Below, one piece after another: positions 32,083 to 43,398 of a DNA stretch of 64,000 bases. Each line of letters starts with the position of its first letter. The stretch's first letter is position 1. The translations under genes were made by a program, and so were the position numbers. The stretch comes from Kalaharituber pfeilii (lineage: Eukaryota > Ascomycota > Pezizomycetes > Pezizales > Pezizaceae): positions 1,240,001 through 1,304,000 of the forward strand of contig WHUZ01000001.1 of NCBI GenBank assembly GCA_015179045.1. The letters are read 5' to 3'. The notes below the pieces were generated by a model. The model did not search any database and was not told where the DNA came from. It was given only the letters and a program-made list of their open reading frames with translations.

Positions 32083-34483
32083 TTCAAAAGCTTTTTTCTT
32101 TTTGGGCACTGTGTCTGTTTGGCTTCGGCGTTACAGTAGATAAAGAGTGATACTCAAACCTCAGCCAGGCTGCACTCCAATTGTAGGAATTTTCGTCTCC
32201 CTACAGAGGGGTAATGCAACCAGTTTGCTTCTCAGTACTGTGATTGCCCTCAACTACCAGTTCGAGCTTACAGAATCGGTCATAAAGACCGCTCTTATGT
32301 CAAATGGAACCTTTTCTTTTAAATCCTTGTTCTCAATGTCACCAATATTCACTCTGCATTAATGGCTACTCTTTCACTCGTTCTTTCTGTCTTTCTTTTC
32401 TGGTTTCTCTTTGCCGTAGTGAGATGTTCTTTCACTCGAGGTGTAGCAAAGAAGTAAGCACTTTGATTTCGTACCCCAGTGGATCCTTGAGAAAACAAGG
32501 ATCTTCGCGACTGGCTTATTATTTCATTCCCACGGGGGAGATACTACATGTACTTCGGCTATCGACCGGCGCCACTAGGTTGGCACGGGGGAATGCCAGC
32601 TTTGGCTGTTGTTGATTGGTCACGGGAATTTCGTTCCCCAACTGAGAACACGCCTCCTGCGTCAGTATACTCCCTCAAAAAGCCCAGACTACTGTAAATT
32701 CGGCGAATAATACTCAAATCCTTGTTGACAGTGTTCGCTCCAAACATCTAGCGTACTCTTAAATAAGATCATACCCCTTGCATGAGACCTTATCGTAGTA
32801 TGACGCTGTAGGGATAGCTCGAAACCAATACTGATGGAATACTTTGCAAACTACGTAACTGTACACCTATTTCCTCAAGGTCTGAGCAGCCAACCACAAC
32901 CGAGTGGGGTTTTATGGATAGCAATTGACAAATCTGATTCAGGGGAAAACTAGTAAAACTGGTGCTGAATCATGTACGAGCTGGATGGAAGATGCTGAAG
33001 ATCTCGGCTTTGGAGAATGTGCGCTGGGTATGTAGTAGTAGTTGCATGCAGAGGTCAACGGCAAGAAGACCATGCTTCGCATAAGGTCCTAGCAACGGAA
33101 CCTTCACCTGCGCAAGTCTCGCGTACAATCTTGCGGAATGTTGCGGTACTATTAGCCAAATTTTAGCTCTCCGGTACGTACAGTAATGCATATACCAGAC
33201 AGCTGACATCTCAGCAGTTACCTAACTGCAGTCCAGTTTTTTGTTTGCTAACCACCATCAAGTATGGCAAGGCGGCAATCACATGTGGCTTACTATGGCG
33301 TCGGCGTGCTGGGTTAATGTAAATTGAGGGTAACCAGTGACACCCGCATCGAGGGATTATTCTACAAAAAGAGTCGTCCCACTGTCACCACTCATTCTCG
33401 TTGTTCACTGTTTTCTATAACATGAAGGAAACCACGTACAAAACTATGCCGAGTGGTAAGACCTACGATCCTAGCTGTTGTGGAAGGTGGAAGAGTGAAG
33501 CGTGCGCTGCACAATAGCCTCTCGTCCATTTCTACTACAAGTCGATTGGAGTAGTAAATATGAATGTATACTATGTAGGTACATATCACATAGATCAAGG
33601 TGGATCTCCACAGAGCTGTATTGCATTCCCCCCCACAGCCCCACTTCAGCTGTTCTCACCAATTGCATTACTCCAGAGTATTTGTATTGGACGATACTAA
33701 CATCTGGGTGCATATTGAGCGACATCACTATGGGCCATGTTTAGCAACAGCAACCTACAGGCCTGTGGGATGCTGATCAGTGCTCCTAGCAGCCAGCCCG
33801 TATATAATGCCGAGATTACCCTAAATTTCATCCCTCACATTCGGTGCAAAGAGGAGTGAACGGCAGCATAAGCAGGACGTGCTGAATTCGGATATGAGAC
33901 CTAAAGGACTCCCTCAAAAGCTATAAAGCTACAGTGTATGCCTTTCGAGAGCTACAGCATACAGCAGAACTAGCTCAATTGAAAGTATGACAGGACCCTC
34001 GGGATAGCGCAGCATATGGCAGGACGGGCAGGATTTGCAGGTCCCTGCACCTCTATTTTGCCTCTAAGGACAGCAAAGAAAACATTACTAGGTTACGCCG
34101 TCTGTTGTCGAGCTGACTTCGCAGCCCCCTAGGAATAAATATAAGTCACGGCGGGAATTAAACAACATGAAACTAAATGATTTATTAAGTAACATGATAC
34201 TATTCTTGTCTATGAACTACTGTTACAGAATTACCCTCAACCTGTGAGTGCCCCAAAAAGAGAGAAAGGTTCACAATCAGACTGAGGCTCAAAGTCAAAA
34301 AAGAGGGGAAAAGATGAAGCAGGTACTACTAACCACTATTACTAGACCAAGGACCCTACCACTGAGGTGGGAAGAAAAGAAGCTTCACATTCCCCATAAC
34401 TCGACAATTTGGTCCACAAGCGAAAGTGAAAACCTTTGTAGGATATCTATTTGCTCGCCGGAACCAAACACCTCAACATCCTA
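32083..34483. other. Long convergent intergenic region, no gene recognised
   Basis: About 2.4 kb of AT-leaning sequence. Open frames are all under about 105 codons, lack splice-consistent partners and resemble nothing I know. A C tract (33629-33635) and small A-rich runs are present. Probably 3' sequences plus neutral spacer. Confidence 0.5.
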
Positions 34484-34832
34484 TTAACCATGTCCTTCAG
34501 TTGTGCTGGCCCAATTTTGCTGAAATTTGGGCCTGACGCTCCGGTCCACAAAATAGAACCTAGATGGTACAAGAAGAAAAAAAAAGAAATATAGTAACCC
34601 AATTTACCGTGACTTACGGTACTGGGGCGAACTCCCACATCTTACCCGATGAACGCCTAAACTCCATTGAAAATTCCAATCTGCTCGTAACCTCATCCAA
34701 TGCAATAATATAGGGTTGCAATTTAGGAAGCCCAGATGACGAATGAAAATTCTCGAATAAGCTCGCAATCCCCAGACTCATACATTCAAGCAGCCCCAGA
34801 CTCATACATTCAAGCAGCTTCTGGTCTGTCAT
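34484..34832 (-). CDS. Hypothetical small spliced ORF overlapping the ETP1 stop
   Basis: Two exons in translation order, 34832-34618 and 34559-34484, would give 96 aa. The 58-nt intron looks genuine: donor GTAAGT, a long pyrimidine tract, acceptor TAG, phase kept. The ATG overlaps the ETP1 stop as ATGA. The protein starts with an 8-residue duplication (LLECMSLG twice) and then ALDEVTSRLEF; I recognise no family. The more likely reading may be a spliced 3' leader of the ETP1 transcript rather than a gene, since fungi rarely use such overlaps. Confidence 0.3.
34771..34818. repeat. 24-bp tandem duplication just after ETP1
   Basis: The unit beginning CCCAGACTCATACATTCAAG occurs at 34771 and 34795, period 24, two copies with no mismatch seen. 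It is a multiple of three and encodes LLECMSLG twice in the small minus-strand ORF. Confidence 0.9.
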
Positions 34833-37122
34833 TTTCTTCCTTTACCTTTCTTCTTCTTGTTCCCCTTCTTCTCTGGTGGTCCTGCTACAGTGACAGTCCC
34901 TTCCTGAACATCTTCACCCTCTTCCTTGAGTTTGTCCCGTGCCTCCAAAAAAAACATTACATCTCGTAATTGTTCCTTCAGCTCTTCATTTTCTTTTTTC
35001 CTCTCTTCACTTTGCTTCGTAAGATAGTCAACTTTCTCCAGTAGACTGGTATTCATAGTTTTTTCCTCCTTCCACTCTTTTTCAAGCCGTTTTGCCATTT
35101 CACTCAATTTCTCTACTTTCCGTTCAGCCCGGTCTTTGTCTTTTGTAAGCTGAGGAATTGTTTCATCCAATAGAGTATCATGCTTAGACTTCAGAGCTTT
35201 TAACTCAGATTCGAGATGCGCTGCATTAGCTGTAGCTTTTTCCGCATCCCTAGATGCAGATGCAGCTTTATCTGCAGCCTGTGCAACCTTTTCTTCGAAG
35301 TAAGCACGCTGAGACTCGAGTTGACTCGTGAGTAGGTAGGTGTACTCCATTCCAATGTTATCTAGCTTCTCTCGTGGAACGTATTCTCCACTATTTGCAT
35401 TTGTCTCGTATGTAGAAGACAATGCAGAAGGAAGTTCCACGAGCTTCCCGTCTGATTTATTCTGGATTAAACGGTGCACATACCCGTCTCCAGCATAATC
35501 CCATACACGTTGTGTATCAACGTCCATAGCATAGGCATGAGAAGTTGCTTGATAATGTTGAAAAGCATGAGCAGCATCATAACGGCCACAGCCAATATGG
35601 CCACAAATAAGACTGGTGATATATTAGTTCTTAGCCTAATCTTGTATTAACACGATGGTGTTTATACCATATCCAGAGATTACTATCTGCTCCACATACG
35701 TTGCAGAACTCCTCATTGTCATTTTCATCGTTACCCCTTCCCCTCCCCACAACTCCAGCCTGTGAATACCTACAAACTGGACAACTACTATCTTTCCATT
35801 TGCTCAAACAAGCGCAATGGAAGACATGCTGGCAAAGGATAGTAAGGAGTCCTGTTGTCTCGTCCATTCGTTCTAAACACACGGGACATGTGGGTAGCTC
35901 GACAAGAGAAGGAGTAGGTGGAGGTGCAGGTTTAGGGGATATAGTAGCTGCTGCTGATACTGAATCTTGACCAGGAGCTGGTGAAAGTGAGAAGGGATCG
36001 TTTATCATACTCTCCGGAAACTTTTCTGAGGACATTGAATTTACCGCTGTGGGCGAAATAAACTGAACAGATTTGATAAAAACCACATGGCAATTTTCCG
36101 GCTTAACTTGCACCATTAGCCTGAGAATAATCATATTGAAATTGAGGACTCACTTCCATGCTATTGAACACCTTTCCATTGAAAAGCCTGACAAACTCCC
36201 TTGCCGCATCTGCTTGTCTAAATCTCATCAGAACCATATAGCGATTTACTTTCCCAGTCTTGATCATGCGAAAATGACTAACATTTTCTCTCGTCTTTTC
36301 TCCTACAAAACCCATGAAGTCACTAGCTGTCATATATGACGGGACAGCTAATATGGCCACTGTCCTCAATGGTTCATCATCCGCATTTGGAGACTGTGAT
36401 TGCGGCTGTTGTTTGGCATCTATGGTGTTTGACAGGGAGGAGGAAGTCACTGGAGGTTTTGCGTGACTATTAGAACTCCCACCTGTGGTAGCATGAGCCT
36501 CAGGTAGAGGATAAAGTCCTTCGGTCTCATGTCCGTCTCGATACAGATGGACAACTCCATATCCGAATTCGGTGGATTTGTTATTCAGTGCCACAAACCT
36601 CGCTTTTGGCGGAGAAGTAACAGCCCCTATCCTATTGCGGTTCAGCGGCTTGTTGGAAGATTCTGTTGAGGTAGATCCTTCGGTGGCATTTTCGGACGTC
36701 TTCAGTAGGCTGTTTGTAGTAGCATTTGGCGGTACCATTACTTTTTCTCTCGAAGATGTCCTATCAATACCGACTTCCGCTTCTGCCACAATATCAATAC
36801 TCTCTACCCTCACCCTTCCAAATCTGAAATCTATATGCTTCTTGCTCTTCCTTTGGCCAATGCTTGCTTCCGTTTGAAGCTCCTTCTCCTTTTGCCTGGC
36901 AGTTCGAATGGGCGCTAAGAGTTCTGTTGGTTTTATATTTCCTTTCTCACGATCACCTGCACACCGGTGATGTGGAAGTGCACCAAAGATGTTGAAGCCT
37001 GTTGGAGGAATAAAGCAAGTGGTAATGGAATGGGCCTGTGATTCCTCTGCCAGCTCAGGAAGTGTAGATATGGCCGACTGAGGATAAAGCTCAAAAAGCA
37101 GGTGAAAAAAGTAAGAGGGCAT
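34829..37122 (-). CDS. ETP1: BRAP2/ETP1-type RING and UBP zinc-finger protein
   Basis: Probable ubiquitin ligase related to human BRAP and yeast Etp1 (ethanol tolerance, transcription factor turnover); cytosolic. Three exons in translation order: 37122-36154, 36101-35668, 35612-34829 (728 aa; introns 52 and 55 nt, in phase). Domains in order: MPSYFFHLLFELYP start; BRAP2 RRM-like domain at about 250-340 (RTVAILAVPSYMTA, FNSMEPENCHVVFIKSVQF across the first junction); C3HC-type RING near 398-436 (CPVCLERMD, CQHVFHCACL, CPVC); UBP-type zinc finger ([24 protein letters not shown], here partly quoted, then AAHAFQHYQATSHAYAMD); a coiled coil of about 160 residues; and a Lys/Gly-rich tail KKGNKKKKGKGRK. 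Residues 40-240 are disordered with SPP and acidic patches. Confidence 0.94.
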
Positions 37123-39593
37123 TGACTGGCATAAGTGAGATGGTTAAGGAGATAGTCTGCAATGGGGCTGTGATGCGGCATGAAACTCGAGGTGATGGCG
37201 ACAGGAGGCGTTATCTTCTAAGTTGGTAACGCGCTAGGGCATGTACGCCAAGGATGAAGCAAGCCTACTTTGGGTAGTCTAGTCTCGTGACCTGCTGAAA
37301 CTCTTCTCGCAGAGCAATACTCCAGATGTGAGTAAGTACTGAGTACCAGTGGTTTCCCTCCGAACATCCCAATGTTCTCTCATCTCGGCGCTTGTTAGCT
37401 GTATTTGCATAGCTTTGTCTGCAATCTGATTTTATCTGCAAGATAGCAGAATTTACAGTTAACAATTCGGTGAGTGAAGTGCAGTCCTTTCACCCTGGTT
37501 GACCGCTGGCCGCCAATTACAGTTAACAATTCGGTGAGTGAAGTGCAGTCCTTTCACCCTGGTTGACCGCTGGCCGCCAATGAATTTCAGCAAATTGGCG
37601 CACTCCATGCTTGCCTTTTCAGTTTTATAAGTACGGCCTACTTGTGCGGAGACGAAAATTCCTCTACTTTAGAACCAGCTCTCTTCAAGTATATATAGTT
37701 GATAAATCTACAAGCATGCATTGGTCTATGAATTCGGCAAGATTACACAGGATAAAAACGTACTTTTCATTGTCAACCCTTTGCTCAAGCATCAACGTCA
37801 TTGTGCGCAACATGTCCACTGAGTCATATCTGAATCAATGTTTTGTGAAGGGTTGCTCACAATGGACTAAACTGCTAAGCCATACTTGTACTCGACGGTA
37901 GGTTCCTCCCAACAAATAAATGTACACCTCAGTCCCAGTCAGCAGTTTTTGTATATCCTGCCAGCCAGTCCTCTTTGACCCAGTAGATCGCAAAATATCC
38001 AAATAGGACCTCCTCACTACAGATCTCCTTAAAATTTGTTGCAGATAGGTCATCCAACTGCCAATAACTGGGAAGCAATGATTATCATCCACAACACTTC
38101 AGTAGAAATTAATATTGGTGGGTTCGAAGCCTACCTCACCCGAAAGCATCTACACGGGAATTATTCATACATTTGTACAAGAGTAGCATTTCTGTCTCCA
38201 TATTTGCATTGCGGAGTATCAAGCATGAGTTCGGTGGAGGTATATATCGCTTATATAACGAACGCTACGCTGCGCTAGGTGCAGATGGCTTCTGGCATAT
38301 GCGAGGGGGATGGCGGGGTTTATTTACAGGTAAGCCAAAATGAAGCTGTTGAGGGTAATTCGTAAACAAATCGCAGGATACCAATGAGGCAGTAGAAAAC
38401 ATTGGGTGGTTATTCTGGTTGTTAGGTGGTAAGAAAGTCCTGTTTAGGGTGAAAAAGAGATCAGTTCGACCTCTTTGCGCTGAGGTACAAGAATTATATA
38501 TATCAATGCCATTCTCTTCACCTCAATCAAGAGGGAATCATATTGCGCTCCACTGCCAATTTGCATCTTCCATTGCTTGACAGGTGTACCTGGCTTTGGC
38601 GGGGTGCATTCGGGGGCTGACGAATGAAAATACCATTACAGAGTACACCATATGAATTGGGGACACCTCTTAGGGTGGGAAGGATATAATTAAAAGATCG
38701 CCACTCCAAGTTCACCCCATCCCTAGTGGAATGGCTAATATGAACTCTTCGCAGTTAAGGTCCCCAATGGAAACCCAGTTGGCGTTCCATTATTTTGAGT
38801 TTCTTTGCAATGTTGACGGTAGTCTGCAGTAATGCCGTCATAAAGCAACAGTGATATGAAGGATTCTGTTGGGATTAGACTACTCTACTACGGTGGTTGT
38901 TAACCGGAGGTGGAAGAATAGTCGTCTGCGCCCACTCTACGGTAGGTTCCTTTTTTCACTCGTTTACCATACTGACTCTGGTTGGGTGGTTGAAGTGATG
39001 ATTATAGACAGTTCTTAGTCTGGGCACGAGAACAATCGGTTAACTCTAAATCCCCGCTAGGGACGGAAGGAAGTCGATAAAGATGATCTGATAAGCAAGC
39101 ATGCAAGGGACATATCCATGCCCTCCGACTGCCGTGTACTGCACCGTATATGACTGCACTGCCCAACGGCCAAGTGAGAGCAGCGGTGGATATAACAGTA
39201 ATACGACTTCCTTACTGTGACATCTGAATGCGATGATAGTAATAGACATCCTAGAATGATTAATTTGGACAGTTTGGTGAGGCCAACCAGACTACTCGTG
39301 AGGTTATGTACGGCAGCAGATGGACGGCGTCGGAAATCCCCGATCCTTACTTACAGCTCCTGAGCATCTCCAGCCACAACGCTCTGGGTTCCACAGGGGC
39401 GCTCCACGAGTCCCTGTCCAATCTACAGTACAGTACCGTGTTGTTCCACTGGATTGTGTGCAACTGACTGACGCTCATCGGACTTTCCATCTTCGCCCGG
39501 CCTCTCGCATTGTCCGCCTGATTCCGGCTCAAAGTAAGCGGATGCAAGAATATCCCCCCCCCCCATAGACAGACTCTCATTTGGCACCTCCCG
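37123..39593. promoter_or_regulatory. Long divergent region ETP1/GPI13
   Basis: About 2.5 kb between divergent starts, unusually long for this window. Contains a 64-bp tandem duplication (listed separately) and a C tract of about 10 immediately before GPI13 (39556-39565). Open frames up to 96 codons resemble nothing known. Confidence 0.5.
37453..37580. repeat. Perfect 64-bp tandem duplication
   Basis: Copies 37453-37516 and 37517-37580, no mismatch seen on reading. The unit begins TTACAGTTAACAATTCGG and ends TGGCCGCCAA. It lies about 330 bp upstream of the ETP1 start. The perfect identity suggests a recent slippage event or an assembly duplication. Confidence 0.93.
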
Positions 39594-42500
39594 ATGGACA
39601 ATTCCCTCCCTGAGGGACTAGCGGCCGAATTCGCGAAGGCGAAGGCGCGGTTGCGTGAAGAACAAAGCCGCTCTACGGAGTCGATACGGAATGCCAACCT
39701 TCGCGACCAAATTCGATTCAAAGCAACGCATGGCCTTTTAGTTGTGTTTTTCCTGTGGATATCTGCTATTCATGGAATCGGGTTATACCTATTCACGAGA
39801 GGCTTTCTTCTTACGAGACTTGTCCTAGAGCAACAGTCACAGTGCGACGTATCGCCATTAGTGGACGGACCGACTGTGCCCCAAACCGACGGGTGCTGGC
39901 ACCCTCCGACATTTGACAAGGCTGTGATTATCATCATTGATGCCTTGCGATTCGACTTCACAGTCCCCTATGTCCCCCACGATAATACCTCTCGGCCCCA
40001 TGACTTCCATAACGCTCTTACAGTGCTCTCAGAGGTAGCAGATCGAGAGCCCAACAATGCAGTGCTATTCCCGTTCATTGCAGATCCTCCAACTACAACT
40101 TTACAGCGGCTGAAGGGGCTTACAACAGGAACCCTCCCAACCTTCATTGACGCCGGTTCAAATTTCGCAGGTTCTGCAATTGAAGAAGATAATCTGATTT
40201 CACAGTTACGGAGAAAAGGCAAAAGGATTGCATTCCTTGGCGACGATACTTGGGTTGCACTATTTGGCCAGCATTTCGAACCACAGCTCACTCACCCATA
40301 TGATTCACTCAACGTGTGGGATTTGCATACAGTGGATAACGGTGTCAACGAACATATATTCCCTTTATTGGAGCCGTCTGAGTCCCGAAGATGGGATATT
40401 TTGATTGGGCACTACTTGGGAGTGGACCATGCGGGCCATAGGTATGGCCCAGACCATCCTGCAATGAACACAAAGCTCAAGCAGATGGATGGGGTAGTCA
40501 GAAATCTCATCGAGGCCATAGATGATAATACACTGCTGGTAGTTATGGGTGACCATGGGATGGATCCTAAAGGTGATCATGGTGGTGAATCGCAAGGAGA
40601 AATAGAAGCCGCATTGTGGATGTACTCCAAGAAAGGTATCTTCGGAAGGCATCCAAAGACAATTTCCTCACCCAGCCAGCCAAGACCAATTCCTCAAATT
40701 GATTTGGTTCCAACACTTGCACTTCTTCTGGGAATTCCAATACCATATAACAATTTAGGAGGCCCTATCCCAGAAGCTTTTGTTGGACCAAATGGAGATA
40801 ACATCAAAAATCTGGTCGACGTCAGTCGCTTGGCGGCAGCGCAAATAAACAGATATCAAGAGGCTTATGCGACTGCTAGGCGGGAGAAAATCGACGGCGA
40901 ATCCCTCGCTTTGGCTTATTTGGCGGCTGGAGAGCGTAAATACGCTGACTATAAGAAACAAGGCATATCACATACTGATGCCAAACAATGGTTGCAGTTA
41001 TTCAATGATTTTTCAACTTTTCAAGAAGAAAATCTCCGAGTATGCAAAAACCTTTGGGCAAGATTCGACCTGGTGAGCATGGTGGCTGGCGGAGTTGTTC
41101 TTGCCGGTAGCATCGCTGTTCTGGGGATATATGCACGGGGAATTCGTGGTGATAAAACTGAGATCACTGGTTCCTTGCTTACACGAATAGCCACTGGCAT
41201 GTCTGCAGGTGTTGGTACAGCTTTTATCTCTGGATTTTTCGTCTCAATTGGTCTGTCACGTGCCAACACGGCACTTTTTGGTTCTGCACTTGGTGGTATG
41301 GTGGGATTTGGTTCTGCTATTGTTTACATCCGAAGAAGACTGGTACCGGTGTGGCCATTGTCAGCATGGGGATCTCTCGCTGCACTGTTCACAATCTGTC
41401 ATTCGCTGCTATTTTCGTCCAACTCCTTCACAATTTGGGAAGACATTGTAATGAATTTTTTCCTTGCTACCTTTGGCATTGGCGTGTTAATCAATTCACA
41501 ACGACAATCTGATATCACAGCTAGAGCATTGGGGACATACCATTCAATTGTATTCTTAGCTCTGTTACGAGTTACTTCCTTTATCCGGCTTTGTCGTGAG
41601 GAGCAAATGCCATTCTGCAAGTCTACATTCTATGCGTCAGCCACATCATCCGTCTCAGCCCCCTATAGCCTCTGTCTACTGTTCATCATGTCGATTGTGC
41701 TGCCTTCAGTTATCAAGTCCTTTTACAAGGGCACAAAATCATACGAGGGACCAGCTAGCTTTTGGATTGGTTTTTCCTTCAGAATTGGTTTGATTTTCAA
41801 CGCTATCTACTGGACAATCGACTCTGCTGATAACGGCCAATGGGTCTCCTTTGACGAAAAATTATTAAAGGCTGTTAAGATGGTTGTCGCGCAAGTGGTG
41901 CTTGCTATGGGCTTTGTAGCAGGGCAAGTCGGATTTGCTTGGGGGCAAGTCTGTCTCGGGCTTCAGGTTGCTCCAAAACAAGTCAAAAAAGAGCCTACGG
42001 CTCCATCCAATACCATCTCCGAGAAGATGACTTCAAAGAGTGGAGAAAGTGTCATTCTGCTTGGGTACTCTAATCTTCATGGAACACGGTTCATGCTGTT
42101 GACGATAAGTTGGTGTTTACCATTGATATTAGTACAGAAACCACTCGGTGGTATATCAATGGGCTTCCTTCTATGGCAAATTTTAAATGTTCTCGAAATA
42201 ATCGATTGCAATGACCTGACAAACAGCGCTATTGGGCCTGTTGTTCTGGCTCTCCTAGGAAATTCGCACTTCTTCTCAACAGGCCACCAGGCTACCTTGC
42301 CTTCAATACAATGGGAGTCCGCTTTTATACCCTTCAAAACCATCGTTTACCCGTGGTCCCCGCTTCTTATTGTGCTCAACACAATGGGCCCACAAATACT
42401 CACAGGCATATCCGTCCCGCTAATTGCACTGTGGAAGAAAGACCCTAAACACGTTGGCTTGCTGAGCAACGTCGCGGTGGCTTCAGCAACCTTCCTGTTG

Positions 42501-42704
42501 TACCATGGCGTGACGGGGTCGGCTGCCGCGGCGTGCGCGGGGTGGCACCGAAGGCATCTGATGTTGCATAAGATTTTCAGCCCCAGATTTATGTTGGGCG
42601 CGGTGGTGATGTTGGTGATGGATCTTGTTGTGGCTTTGGTTGCGGTAGGCGGAGTGAGGTGGAATATTATGGCTGTTGCAGAACTCTTTGGATATACCTA
42701 TTAG
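39594..42704 (+). CDS. GPI13: GPI ethanolamine phosphate transferase 3 (PIG-O)
   Basis: ER membrane enzyme that adds ethanolamine phosphate to the third mannose of the GPI anchor, the group that is later linked to protein. Single exon, 1036 aa, as long as yeast Gpi13. A membrane anchor near residues 45-68 precedes the alkaline-phosphatase-like luminal domain. Metal and catalytic motifs: IIIIDALRFDF, TTGTLPTF (nucleophile Thr), FLGDDTW, HYLGVDHAGHRYGP and MGDHGMDPKGDHGG. From about residue 480 the protein has a dozen or more hydrophobic segments, ending in WNIMAVAELFGYTY. PIG-O is chosen over Gpi7/Mcd4 because of the LKGLTTGTLPTFIDAG block and the N-terminal region. Confidence 0.95.
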   Translation: MDNSLPEGLAAEFAKAKARLREEQSRSTESIRNANLRDQIRFKATHGLLVVFFLWISAIHGIGLYLFTRGFLLTRLVLEQQSQCDVSPLVDGPTVPQTDGCWHPPTFDKAVIIIIDALRFDFTVPYVPHDNTSRPHDFHNALTVLSEVADREPNNAVLFPFIADPPTTTLQRLKGLTTGTLPTFIDAGSNFAGSAIEEDNLISQLRRKGKRIAFLGDDTWVALFGQHFEPQLTHPYDSLNVWDLHTVDNGVNEHIFPLLEPSESRRWDILIGHYLGVDHAGHRYGPDHPAMNTKLKQMDGVVRNLIEAIDDNTLLVVMGDHGMDPKGDHGGESQGEIEAALWMYSKKGIFGRHPKTISSPSQPRPIPQIDLVPTLALLLGIPIPYNNLGGPIPEAFVGPNGDNIKNLVDVSRLAAAQINRYQEAYATARREKIDGESLALAYLAAGERKYADYKKQGISHTDAKQWLQLFNDFSTFQEENLRVCKNLWARFDLVSMVAGGVVLAGSIAVLGIYARGIRGDKTEITGSLLTRIATGMSAGVGTAFISGFFVSIGLSRANTALFGSALGGMVGFGSAIVYIRRRLVPVWPLSAWGSLAALFTICHSLLFSSNSFTIWEDIVMNFFLATFGIGVLINSQRQSDITARALGTYHSIVFLALLRVTSFIRLCREEQMPFCKSTFYASATSSVSAPYSLCLLFIMSIVLPSVIKSFYKGTKSYEGPASFWIGFSFRIGLIFNAIYWTIDSADNGQWVSFDEKLLKAVKMVVAQVVLAMGFVAGQVGFAWGQVCLGLQVAPKQVKKEPTAPSNTISEKMTSKSGESVILLGYSNLHGTRFMLLTISWCLPLILVQKPLGGISMGFLLWQILNVLEIIDCNDLTNSAIGPVVLALLGNSHFFSTGHQATLPSIQWESAFIPFKTIVYPWSPLLIVLNTMGPQILTGISVPLIALWKKDPKHVGLLSNVAVASATFLLYHGVTGSAAAACAGWHRRHLMLHKIFSPRFMLGAVVMLVMDLVVALVAVGGVRWNIMAVAELFGYTY

Positions 42705-43398
42705 AGACCCACTAGATATGATTCTTGCGTTTCAGCAGCTTAGAACGTTGATGTACTAGTTTATAGACAAATATCTGAAACGAAATGCCCTGGGGAAGAG
42801 GACAAAGGGGGTCATAACGTTTTCATGGATGGATGAAAAAATATAGTTCAGATGTAAGGTTTTTGTTTTGTGTTTTTTTACCCGTTAACTTTTCTGCATG
42901 TATATAACTTACTCTGGATGTACTCTACGTTATGCTCTATTTAAGCTCTATCGCCCACTTTGATGCTGTATAACTAGAGTTAACTTTGTGAGGTCCTAAT
43001 GGATAATATAGTAAATCCACAAAATGACATAGACTTATAGATTGAAACAATGCAGGACGTCATAAATGGTATCAAAACTGAAGTATCTCCGTGCAATTGT
43101 ACATGTTTTTAAATGACTGCCGGATGACCTATATCCTTATGGATAAGTCTACTTGCTACATAGCAAAAGGAAGGGTTCTTCTGCTTCAGAACACCGGTTA
43201 TCGCGGCCCTTCAAGACAGATCGATTGGGTATTTGGTGGAACTGAGAATATCATGATTTTAACCCACTAACCCCACAATCTCATGGTCATGGCTCCGCCT
43301 AAGGCTTCGTTTCCGTATGTTACAAGTCATGTTATTGTATAATTAAGATCCAAACTATTTGCATGTCTAATGGGGAAGGGAAAAAAAAAGAGCTATTT
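42705..43398. other. Convergent intergenic region GPI13/SSL1
   Basis: About 0.7 kb, AT-rich, with a run of nine A at 43381-43389 just beyond the SSL1 stop. No gene recognised. Confidence 0.55.
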
